Origin: Rapana venosa
Lineage: Eukaryota > Mollusca > Gastropoda > Neogastropoda > Muricidae
Length of the DNA: 64,000 bases
Reading direction: 5' to 3'
NCBI GenBank assembly: GCA_028751875.1
Contig: CM054155.1
Location: 52,991,548-53,055,547 of the forward strand
Below, in pieces: positions 55,997 to 64,000 of this stretch (the first letter of the stretch is position 1; every line of letters begins with the position of its first letter). Position numbers and translations under genes: made by a program. The notes beneath the pieces are model-generated. The model ran no database searches and was not told the DNA's origin. It saw only the letters and a program-made list of their open reading frames with translations.

Positions 55997-56461
55997 CTTT
56001 CTCTATGTGGTTAAATGTTATATGTTTTAATGTTATCATACTAGCAACTACTGGTGCTAACAGGGCGCCAAAACGATAATACATCTCACAACAATGTGTC
56101 TCCAGCGTCTTAGACAAAACAGGATCTTGTGACAGGTCATATGCTAAGTCAGCTTCTGAGTCCACATTAAAGAACCTACTTGTTGCTTTCACGTATAGGC
56201 CAATAACAGTATGCCCTAGGCTTCTCACCATTTTTGCTCCAAGAAGGGATTCATACCTAGTATAATACTTTGAGAATGTCTTGTGGTGGTAAGTGCTTTA
56301 CCTGTTCAACTGTTAATTGTGTCCCTAAGTAATGCTTTGTTTTACCACAAGCAGCAAGAGAGTACAACCTCTCCTTCTTATCCAGTAGACCTCTTCTCAT
56401 CAGTTATTTCTTCTTGCCTAGAAACAGTAGATGTCATCTGCAAAAGCTCGTTGCAATTCAT
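55878..56461 (-). pseudogene. small Polinton ORF, first of the right-end run
   Basis: The start ATG at 56461-56459 gives MNCNELLQMTSTVSRQEEIT. After a frame change near 56385 it reads LAACGKTKHYLGTQLTVEQV, and from 56231 MVRSLGHTVIGLYVKATSRF, DLSQDPVLSKTLETHCCEMY and a hydrophobic FGALLAPVVASMITL. It overlaps the next ORF. It is the rightmost recognisable coding sequence of the element. Confidence 0.5.
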
Positions 56462-56504
56462 GTTGTCTATCTTTATCAATATATTTTATATTAAACAATT
56501 ATTG

Positions 56505-56770
56505 AATAAGTTCTTATCAGGTTCCTTCTTATGTTCTTGTTAGATTCTTGCCAGGTTCTTGTTTTAGTTCTTGTCAGGTTCTTGTTTAGTTCTTGTTAGG
56601 TTCTTGTTTGGTTTTTGTTTTAGTTCTTGTTAGGTTCTTGTTTTAGTTCTTAAATAAGTATTTGTTAAGTTCTTGTCAGGTTCTTTTTAGGTTTTTGTTT
56701 TAGTTCTTAAATAAGTATTTGTTAAGTTCTTAAATAAGTATTGTTAAGTTCTTGTCAGGTTCTTAAATAT
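56505..56770. repeat. minisatellite of gttcttg(t/c)(t/c)ag-like units
   Basis: About 20 units of 10-17 bases, built from ttcttgttaggttcttgttt-type sequence, with taaataagtatttgttaag variants. It occupies the right edge of the Polinton, where a terminal repeat would be expected. Confidence 0.85.
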
Positions 56771-56772
56771 TA

Positions 56773-56925
56773 GAGATAGGGTAAAAGACGACTGAAGGTA
56801 AACTGCTTTGTTTTCATACAAAACTAGGCAAATTTTGTTCAATGAGGTGAAGCTGAATCGACCAAAAGTTGGTAGTTTTGTATGAAAAGTAGGTGTTGAG
56901 CTTCAGTCCCCTTTTACCCTATCTC
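56773..56925 (-). mobile_element. palindromic MITE, copy 2 (opposite orientation to copy 1)
   Basis: The 153-bp element has the same gagatagggtaaaag ends as 32870-33017. Its interior matches copy 1 only when reversed (for example acttttcatacaaaac at the opposite end). The flanks do not show a clear target duplication. Confidence 0.85.
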
Positions 56926-57574
56926 TCTGCTACTTTTAACTCATTGAGGTTTACTGTGACATGCCGCAGCTTAAGAATCGGCAGACTTACGAATTTTTAA
57001 AAAACACAAAGTGATGATTAACTCAAGGGAAAGTACTCTGGCCTGTAGGGCAATCATTTTTCTAAACACAGTTGCTTTCCTTGACCATAAGCTTGCCTAG
57101 TTTTTGTCTGTTGGCCAATTTTGTTTTGACATGTCAACAAGTGATATCTTTGGGATTTCAGGCTCTCCAGAATTATGATTCTTTAAAAAAAATAATCTGT
57201 TGTACAAAAAGTGACATCACATGGATTTAGCAAACTTCGGGGAACTTTACTTTGGTGAAAAATCATCACATTGCTTCAAGGGGACTAGTTGATGAATAGT
57301 TCAAACCATTTAAGATACCAGCCCTAATTTTCAAAACTTTTTATTTTTCAGCATTCAGTGACATATTTTGAAAATTTGTAAAAAACTAAATACAGTCATA
57401 TATTAAAAAACCGTGAATTAATCTCAAAAGAAGACATTATCAATTTTTCAATGATGTATAATGTGTATGTCATTATTATGTTGGGTAAGTCTGCTGAATT
57501 TTTCAAATATAGCCAAAATCACTCTTCACCACAAAAATGTCGGGATCCATTTCACTGCGACTCCAATGAGTTAA
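56926..57574. other. no gene recognised
   Basis: AT-rich sequence. Nothing coding was seen. Confidence 0.4.
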
Positions 57575-58060
57575 TACTTACTACACTGCTGTTGTTGTTG
57601 TTTTGCTGGTGTTGTTGTTACACTGTAGTTGTTTCTTCTAATACTACTACTACACTGTTTGTTGTTGCTGTTGCTGTTGTTGCTACTTCTAATACTGCTA
57701 CACTGTTGTTGTTGTTATTTCTAATACACCGTTGGTTTTGTTGTTGTTGTTGCTGTTGTTGTTACTTCTAATACTATTACACTGTTGTTGTTGCTGCTGT
57801 TGTTACTTCTAATACTACCACACTGTTGTTGCTGCTGCTACTTATACTACTACACTGCTGTTATGGTTGCTGTTACTTTTAATACTACTATACTGCTGTT
57901 ATCGCTGTTGCTGTTACTTCTTATAGTGTTTACTGCTGCTGTTGCTGCTAATTACAACAACAACTGCTGCTGTCACTACTACTATTACTACTGTTATTAT
58001 TATTATTGTTGTTGTTGCTACTGCTGCTGCTCTTTCTCCTACTACTTTTAGTATTACTAC
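57575..58060. repeat. GTT/GCT/ACT higher-order trinucleotide repeat
   Basis: Same composition and periodic acttctaatactactacact blocks as 32421-32865. Confidence 0.85.
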
Positions 58061-58447
58061 TCCTAGTCCCTAAAAATCACACAAAAAGGAAGGAAGAAAG
58101 AAAGGATGGAAGAATGAAAGAAAACAAGACAAAGACAGACAGAAAGAACAAAATGAATAAATAGGGAGCCAAGACAGAAAAAAGACACAAAAGTCACTCT
58201 ACACAATGTTTTGTAAATATACTTTTTATTAAGAAAAACAACCCAACAGCATCCAGAATATAAATGACTGAGTTACACATAGCACTACTTTTAAAGCACA
58301 TGGTACAAAACAAACAAACAAAAAACCAAACCAAACCCTAACCCCATCTTTCTCCAACAGTCAGTTACTTCTTTCCTGTCCATTTTCTTTTTTTAAAATT
58401 TTCATTTCTTCTTCTCTTCATTGCCCCTATTCCGTAGCTTGACCCTT
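58061..58447. other. no gene recognised
   Basis: A-rich to 58200, then AT-rich sequence with a short CAAA run near 58310. Nothing coding was seen. Confidence 0.4.
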
Positions 58448-58449
58448 TG

Positions 58450-58670
58450 CCATCCATCCATCCATCCAGCCAGCCAGCCAGCCAACCAACTAGCCAGCCA
58501 GCCAGTCAACCAACCAGCCAGCCAGCCAGCCAGCCAACCAGCCAGCCAGCCAGCCAACCAACTAGCCAGCCAGCCAGTCAACCAACCAGCCAGCCAGCCA
58601 GCCTACCAGCCAGCCAGCCAGCCAACCAACTAGCCAGCCAGCCAGTCAGCCAACCAGCCAGCCAGGTGTG
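58450..58670. repeat. (CCAG)n minisatellite with higher-order unit
   Basis: Tetranucleotide CCAG/CCAA arrays in which a larger unit of about 72 bases (ending caactagccagccagccag) repeats three times. Confidence 0.9.
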
Positions 58671-58869
58671 GCTGTTACTGCCAGACACTGCTAGGCTCTG
58701 GACAGGCCACTATGGCGCAGCAGGCGATGCGAGCTCCTGCGTTTCCTGACTTTTTGCTGCCCGGGTCTTCCTTCAGTCCTAGGTCGTCTGCTCCCGCGTG
58801 AATCTGAACCACACAGTGACTGATGATGGATGACAGGATCATGGTGTTATGGTGAAAAGGGTGTACCCG

Positions 58870-59053
58870 ATACTATGATGATGATGATGATGATGATGAA
58901 TACTACTAATACTACTATGACTAATAGCAACGACCACAATAATAATAATAGTGATAGTAATGATGATGATGGTGGTGATGATGATGATAAAAAAAATAAC
59001 ACCACCACCACCACCACCATCACCAATACTACTACTACTACTACTACTGCTAC

Positions 59054-59109
<56 letters not shown>

Positions 59110-59114
59110 AAAAA
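58870..59114. repeat. (ATG)n, (ACC)n and (CTA)n trinucleotide repeats
   Basis: ATG at 58876-58900, mixed AAT/GAT to 58990, ACC near 59002-59020 and CTA at 59028-59108. The last part adjoins, and is probably the tail of, the SINE at 59115. Confidence 0.9.
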
Positions 59115-59403
59115 AAAGGTAAAGGTGTCCCATAACCTATAAGGTCGTAGGGGAGCGAGTCGTCAGAGACCTCACTTCTCTAGGGCCAGCGTATTGAGGG
59201 CGGCGCCCATCTCCTCTCCCTCGCTGCTTTACCTTCCCTGACTCTTAAGCGGACAGGTACCCATTTACAGCTGGGTGAACTGGGGGAACTGTACTGAAGC
59301 CAAGGCGCGCAAACGGTCACCCATCCAACTGGTAACCATGCTCGACGCTGCCTAACTTGGCTGGGGGAAATCGAGTGCTCCGACCACTGAGGCTATCTCG
59401 TCT
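59115..59403 (-). repeat. SINE with 5S-rRNA-like segment
   Basis: On the minus strand, tcagtggtcggagcactcga is followed by aagttaggcagcgtcgagca and ttggatgggtgacc. The latter two resemble the internal promoter region of 5S rRNA (aagctaagcagggtcgggcc and ttggatgggagacc). A 3' domain containing cacccagctgtaaatgggta follows, then a T-rich stretch and the TAG repeat as tail. Confidence 0.75.
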
Positions 59404-59404
<1 letters not shown>

Positions 59405-59435
<31 letters not shown>

Positions 59436-59485
59436 GATGAGGAGGAGGAGGAGGATGAGGATGATGATGACGACGATGATGATAA
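59405..59485. repeat. (CTA)n, (GGA)n and (GAT)n
   Basis: Short consecutive trinucleotide runs next to the 5' end of the SINE. Confidence 0.9.
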
Positions 59486-59589
59486 AATCAACAAAAAACA
59501 TACAGAGAAATAGACACAAAGACAGAGAGGCAGAGCCTCCCCCCACCCCCCACCACACACATAATTATGTAGGCATCCTTCAGTTTCGA

Positions 59590-60335
59590 AGACTATGTAT
59601 TTATTCTGGTATAGCCTCGGATGTGGCTGGCCAGTCCGACACGGGAATGGCAGTCTCTGTGGCAGAGGGCACAGATGAAGTCTGACGCTGGTCTGTCTGC
59701 CTATCTGCATCCTTTCTTCTCGTTCTCTTTACCTCATGCTGCTGAGCGAGTGTCTCTTCGAACTTGGAGATACATTTCTGCACAGTCTGTTTCCAATCTG
59801 ACCATCCGAGGGCTGTTGCTTCCCAGTTGTTCTGGTCGATGTTCAGGGTTTTTAAGTCCCTCTTGCGCACGTCTTTGAATCGCAGCTGTGGTCTGCATGT
59901 GGAGCGTTTTCCCTGCACAAGGTCTCCATGGAGGTCTTTAGAGATACGTCCATCGTCCATGCGCAAGACATGGCCTATCCAGCGCATACGTCTCTATTTT
60001 AGCAGCGTGTACATGCTGGTGCATCCAGCTCTTTCCAGGACAGTGTTGTTTGGGACTTTGTCCTAGATCCTACCATGTGATGTTCAGGATGCGTCAGAGG
60101 CAATGCATGTGAAAAGCATTGAGCTTTCCCTCTTGTCGTGCATGCAAAGTCCAGAACTCTCTGTCAATCTGGAGGCTCTGTCGATCTGTATCTCTGTGCG
60201 ATCAGTCAGCCTGCTGTTGTTCCATGCTTTCTTTGTTAATCTGGTCATGGTGGTAGCCACTTTGCCAATATGCTTGTTGAGCTCTACATCAAGTGAGTGG
60301 GTGTCTGAGATAGTTGAGCCCACGTACACAAAATC
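59590..60335 (-). pseudogene. RTE-like LINE, C-terminal fragment
   Basis: On the minus strand it reads YVGSTISDTHSLDVELNKHI near 60325-60270, TRLTKKAWNNSRLTDRTEIQ near 60245-60190, MRWIGHVLRMDDGRISKDL near 59987-59935, then LRFKDVRKRDLKTLNID near 59890-59845. These are the standard post-RT blocks of RTE-type ORF2. The frame is intact over 59987-59601. It ends at the SINE of family A on the right (60400). Confidence 0.85.
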
Positions 60336-60407
60336 ATGGGACGACAACCCCCCACCCCCACCCCCAAACACACACACAGATACACACATACATACATCAG
60401 TGCCGAT

Positions 60408-60625
60408 TCCAATTCCCCAAAAGTCCTTTGGATGAACCGAGGTTCCATGTGAGAACACACGCAAAACACCTTGAGCACGCATTAAAACCCGTTTCGCTTT
60501 TTGAAAGTGCAGGCCAATGTGTGTTGGTGGGAACGGATGACATTTACGAAACTGCATACACACGGGGAGTGGATGTAAAAAATCACGAGTGCTTATTCCA
60601 TTATTCTCGAATTAAAAGAATAAAA
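60408..60625 (+). repeat. SINE family A, 5' truncated copy
   Basis: It begins at ccccaaaagtcctttggatg and carries the body (cgcattaaaacccgtttcgc; aggccaatgtgtgttggtgg; gcatacacacggggagtgga) and the full tail gagtgcttattccattattc with A-rich end. Confidence 0.85.
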
Positions 60626-60636
60626 AATAAAGATAA

Positions 60637-60653
60637 ACACACACACACACCAC

Positions 60654-60692
<39 letters not shown>

Positions 60693-60832
60693 GTAGACAA
60701 ACACAACAAACACACACACAACACACACACAACCCAACAACACACAACACCACAAACACAATACACACACCACAATACACACACATACACACAAACAATA
60801 CACACAACACCACAACACAACACACACACACA
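60637..60832. repeat. (CA)n microsatellite
   Basis: About 195 bases of interrupted CA between the SINE tail and the MULE-type fragment. Confidence 0.95.
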
Positions 60833-62634
60833 CTGTCACACTCCTTAAGGGATTGTGGCTAACACCCCACCCATGCCCTCTCTAACTATCTTCCGACAAC
60901 ACAAACAGAACACCGAAGAAAAAGTTCCAGACTTTACTTTCCAAAATCCAAAACCAATCACATCAAGACGAATACTCGCTTCCACACAGACACACACATT
61001 TCAATTGCCAACCAAACTCTAAACTATCCACAATACCCTCCCTTCTGCACAGTTCAGAAACCAGCTTAATAAATGTTCTCCCACTTCCCTCACATCACAA
61101 TCTGTTCCCCACATACATTCACCAAGGGACAGCTCGGGGCAGGCCGAAGTCCTCAAGGAGGGTCACAGGTGGACAGGGCAGCAGGGAGAAGGGAAACGGG
61201 TCGTGGGAGAAAAGGTGGATCCTGGGAATAAAGGGACTGAGGGTCAAGGGACAAGCCGTTGGCGACTCATCAGGGCACACCGGGATATCATCGCAAAAAA
61301 CCGTAGCCTATCATGCACCGAGGGCTGCACCCTCTCCAGGCACGACTCCACTGCTGGAGGTACCTACAGGAACCTGGAACAGGCAATACTTGCCGTTCCT
61401 AAGCATACGCCCATGACTAGCGCTAAGGCGACTAGGGTTATTGCCCTTGCGTCTTCCAGGTTGACAATTGGTCTATTCAGCCAAAAGCTCCACCATATAT
61501 CCTCAGGGAATCATTTACATTTCTAATCTAAATCACGTCTTATGTATACTCTATAATTATTTATGTTCAAATACAGTTAAAATACTTTTGAAATAATTAT
61601 ATTCTTCCCCAAGAGAGAACTGTTCTTACACAAAAACAATAATAACCACACACATCTGCTTGATACGCAAATTTTCACTAAATCCCAAATCACTCAGGAC
61701 TCGCCCATGTCAATTTAAACTTAGGAAATACTGAGTGTTTCACATATAAATGAGAACTCTCTTGACCAAAACGTTAGCATTTAAAAACAGATTTAAGAAC
61801 GCATCCTATCGTTCACTAAAGGAGAATCCTAAGCCTGCCCAATATACCATAAACCTAAAGACAGAGAACCCTCCCTCGAAAACATTCTACATTAATTATT
61901 TCAAGAACCGACTATCCAAGCACTGCACTTGACACAAGACACTCAACAACCACCACCACAACGGCACAATGAACCATCACATAACTCAATCATATCTACA
62001 GAACATCCTTCACCTGACACTGAGAAAGAACAAGGTACACTCATGCACCACAGGAAAGACGTTGACAAAACGACGGCACAACGAAGAAAGTAGACTGGTT
62101 CTCAGGAGCCCGAACCACTCAAAGAAAACTGCTCCCCTCTGCTCTCCAAGAAGAGACACAACACCACAGGAAGTACAGTGCACTCCTGCACCCTAAGGAA
62201 GATGTTGACAGGACGGACACGACGCCACAATGACAAACAAAGACCAGGTTCACAGGAGCCTGAACTACTTCAAGGTTCTGCTTCCCCTGCTCTCCAAATA
62301 GAGAGACAACACCACGTGGCGTCCAACAGCCCAACTGAAACGGGGACCAACGAACTTCAGCCAAAGGCTGAATCTCCTCCTCCTCCCCAAGTCAAGTCCT
62401 CCTATTTAAAGCTGCTGCTACTCAGCTGATGAACCAAACCATCACTCACGACCAGGAACTTCACGAGAAGCTAACCTGCATGAAAAATTGCAGAGAAGAG
62501 GGAATGTGCATGTCACTAAGCTGGAGTTCACCACGTACGTAAAAAAATGCGAATGTGAACACAGAAAGACACCATCATCCAGACACACAGAGAGAGAAAT
62601 AGTACTGAGTAATGCACGAAATTATGCGAACCGT

Positions 62635-62636
<2 letters not shown>
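60833..62636 (+). mobile_element. partial second copy of the FLYWCH-MULE element (5' region)
   Basis: It matches the minus strand of 29090-30188 from gtcacactccttaagggatt onward. It includes the ORF start MHSCTLRKMLTGRTRR at 62178 and RNARNYANRD-like coding near 62610. It stops where a CA repeat begins (62636), so the finger and transposase are absent. A segment of about 640 bp (61378-62017) has no counterpart in the first copy and sits between two cctg-containing junctions. The fragment lies in an intron or 3' flank of the SOD-like gene. Confidence 0.8.
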
Positions 62637-62679
<43 letters not shown>

Positions 62680-62710
62680 GCGCATGCACACACACACACA
62701 CACACACACT
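62637..62710. repeat. (CA)n microsatellite
   Basis: CA repeat with a short CG-rich centre (gtgcgcgcgcatg). Confidence 0.95.
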
Positions 62711-62748
62711 GATGTGAGATAACACAGTAGTCATGTCGGTGTCCTTAC

Positions 62749-62866
62749 CACTAGGCCACGGCCGAGAAGAGAGAAGGGCCCGAAGAGAGAAGCATCAGTG
62801 TGGTTGAAGGAGGTGTTCACCGTGCCGTCCCTCTCCAACACCAGATTGCCAAAGTCACCAGGGTGT
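62749..62866 (-). CDS. Cu/Zn superoxide dismutase-like exon (zinc loop to GxxLV strand)
   Basis: Cu/Zn SODs dismutate superoxide using a copper ion bridged to zinc. This 118-bp exon encodes RHPGDFGNLVLERDGTVNTS, FNHTDASLFGPFSLLGRGLV, which matches HVGDLGNI...V.....D....L.GP.SIIGR.LVV of the family. His and Asp of HPGD are zinc ligands. The acceptor (GTGTGCAG, AG at 62868-62867) and donor (GTAAGG from 62748) are canonical, and the first base completes an Arg codon split with the upstream exon. The exon ends in phase 0, just before the expected V-H copper ligand, which must lie in the next exon. That exon is not seen; a MULE-type fragment and repeats follow on this strand. Confidence 0.9.
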
Positions 62867-62975
62867 CTGCACACCCACAAACAGACAGACACACACACAC
62901 ACACACACACACACACCACAAATGGAGGTGTAATGACAAGATAATTATTGTGGGTAAGCATATACACACACACAC

Positions 62976-63006
<31 letters not shown>

Positions 63007-63008
<2 letters not shown>

Positions 63009-63203
63009 GTGATCATGGGCAGCCTCAGGACCCCCATGGACATTGCCATGAGGGTTGTAGTGACCACCCTGTCGAGCACAGTTCTCCCTGACGTCACCAA
63101 ACTCATGGCCGTGCATGCCTCGTAGGTAACGCATGTTCTCCTCCACTCTTATGTCTATCGGAAATCCCCGAATCCTGACCTTCAACTCCAGAGGCTCGTC
63201 AGG
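63007..63203 (-). CDS. Cu/Zn superoxide dismutase-like exon (N-terminal strands and metal site)
   Basis: This 197-bp exon encodes PDEPLELKVRIRGFPIDIRV, EENMRYLRGMHGHEFGDVR, ENCARQGGHYNPHGNVHGGP, EAAHDH. It retains the HEFGD motif, the disulfide Cys (NCA), and the zinc His residues in GGHYNP and NVHGGP. Compared with the family (LHGFHVHEFGD), three residues FHV are absent, so the first copper His is missing. The acceptor (CTGTCTACAG, AG at 63205-63204) and donor (GTGTGT from 63006, inside a CA/GT repeat) are canonical. The intron of 140 bp to the next exon is nearly all CA repeat. Upstream lies a 310-bp polypyrimidine tract. The N-terminal exon(s) are outside the window or not recognised; an extracellular or multi-domain SOD is possible. 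Confidence 0.9.
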
Positions 63204-63228
63204 CTGTAGACAGCAAGATAGAGAGAAT

Positions 63229-63540
63229 CATGAAGAAGAAGAAGAAGAAGAAGAAGAGGAGGAGGAGGGGGGAGGAGGAGGAGCAGGGGGAGGAGGAGGA
63301 GGAGAAGAGAAGAAGGAGGAGGAGGAGGAGGAGAAGAAGGAGGAGGAGAAGAAGAAGAAAAAGAAGAAGAAGAGGGAGGAGGAGGAGGAGGAGGAGAAGA
63401 AGAAGAAGAAGAAGGAGGAGGAGGAGGAGGAGGAGAAGATGAAGGAGAAGGAGAAGAAGGAGGAGGTCAAGAAGAAGAAGTATGAGGAGGAGAAGGAGGT
63501 GATGAAGAAGGAGGAGGAGGAAGAGGAGGAGGAGAAAGAA
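63229..63540. repeat. (GAA)n/(GGA)n tract
   Basis: About 310 bases of purine trinucleotides. On the gene strand this is a pyrimidine tract ending about 25 bases before the acceptor of the SOD-like exon at 63203. Poly-Glu/Lys frames here are artefacts. Confidence 0.95.
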
Positions 63541-64000
63541 AGGAAAAAGAAAGAAAGAAACAATAAAAAGAACAAAAACGTTTTCAAAGAAAGGCTTATG
63601 TACCATGTGAAAGGGTGTGTGTATACAATTTCAGACCCAATACCATTTAGCTCTCAAGAGAGAAAAAAACACTCCTCCTTAATAACGACAACAATAACAA
63701 CAACACTCAACCCTAAACCAACCAAAAATCATTACCTAGCAATTACGCAATTATAACTTTTCAAATCTGAAACTCTTTATACAGGCAGATACCCAGTTTT
63801 TGTGTGTGGACAGTTTCTGCATTCAGTAAATGTAAACAAGCTTCTAAGAACTTGGGGGTCAAGATACCTATTTCGAATATTGTCTGAAAATCAACAGCAC
63901 ATCAGGAAATGCTTTTCGTTGATTTTTTAAAACTCAATTGACATATAAACTAATTTCCTGATCGATACCCTAATCTTTGAAAGTTGCATGAAATATCAGA
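63541..64000. other. no gene recognised (probable SOD-like intron)
   Basis: AT-rich sequence with a CAA run near 63690. No SOD-like N-terminal exon was recognised on the minus strand. Confidence 0.4.

Larger units (their letters stand above)
33914..56461. mobile_element. Maverick/Polinton (adintovirus-like) integrated DNA virus element, degenerate and multiply interrupted
   Basis: Hallmark remnants lie in one block: A32-like packaging ATPase (33914-34380, minus), probable major capsid protein (34426-35754, minus), protein-primed DNA polymerase B (45786-53510, plus) and a DDE integrase (53930-54814, minus), with about eight other ORFs. The limits given are the outermost recognisable coding sequence. 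Removing the insertions (SINE 41395-41578, Gypsy 37373-41195, RTE LINE 45891-49166, solo LTR 51997-53119) leaves about 14 kb, typical of the group. Every large ORF is broken, so the copy is a fossil. Terminal inverted repeats and the 6-bp target duplication were not found. Confidence 0.9.

Noticed and set aside
33270..56772. Search for Polinton terminal inverted repeats
   Set aside because: No pair of matching inverted sequences was visible between 33.0-33.9 kb and 56.4-56.8 kb other than the MITEs, which are separate elements with both ends intact.
58421..58749. SQPASQPANQ-repeat ORFs
   Set aside because: CCAG minisatellite read in different frames, with no flanking coding sequence.
63133..63756. 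207-codon Glu/Lys-rich ORF and its poly-Leu antisense
   Set aside because: Produced by the GAA/GGA repeat; the SOD-like exon on the other strand overlaps its start.

Overview
The window is metazoan nuclear DNA, most likely from a mollusc (probably a gastropod). The evidence is split host genes with GT-AG introns, very dense microsatellites, several tRNA- and 5S-derived SINE families, RTE, CR1/L2-like and L1-Tx1-like LINEs, and a large DNA-virus-like transposon. No bacterial operon, rRNA, functional tRNA or CRISPR array was seen. Most of the sequence is repeats. The host coding sequence I can support is three exons of FIS1 on the minus strand (15119 down to 3403), two exons of a Cu/Zn superoxide dismutase-like gene on the minus strand (63203 down to 62749), and one unidentified coding block on the plus strand (31191-31764).

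Layout. 1-15.1 kb: the FIS1 locus. A LINE lies past the last visible exon. SINEs fill intron 2. Intron 1 (about 9.8 kb) holds a plus-strand LINE split by a minus-strand RTE LINE, which is itself split by a SINE. 15.6-18.5 kb: long C/G homopolymers and microsatellites. 19.1-23.0 kb: a heavily frameshifted L1-Tx1-like LINE; 15-23 kb may be poorly polished assembly. 23-27.2 kb: a full SINE, a CR1/L2-like LINE and a tRNA-like SINE. 27.3-30.7 kb: a FLYWCH-MULE DNA transposon. 31.2-31.8 kb: the unidentified coding block.

33.9-56.5 kb is the main object: a degenerate Maverick/Polinton (adintovirus-like) element. It keeps recognisable remnants of an A32-like packaging ATPase, a capsid-type protein (best read as the major capsid protein), protein-primed DNA polymerase B, a retrovirus-like DDE integrase, and about eight further proteins of unassigned function. 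Its genes form divergent pairs and co-directional runs. Four later insertions break it: a SINE, a Ty3/Gypsy element with its own 5-bp target duplication, an RTE LINE with a 10-bp target duplication, and a 1.1-kb solo LTR with a 5-bp target duplication. Without these it is about 14 kb, within the usual Polinton range. Two copies of a short palindromic MITE in opposite orientation lie just outside it.

57-64 kb: trinucleotide repeats and minisatellites, a SINE with a 5S-rRNA-like segment, an RTE LINE 3' end, a second partial copy of the FLYWCH-MULE 5' region, and the SOD-like exons, whose splice sites sit in or beside simple repeats. The mobile elements are decayed and interact only by insertion into each other; the two host genes look structurally intact apart from the exon 1 indels in FIS1 and a three-residue gap in the SOD-like protein.
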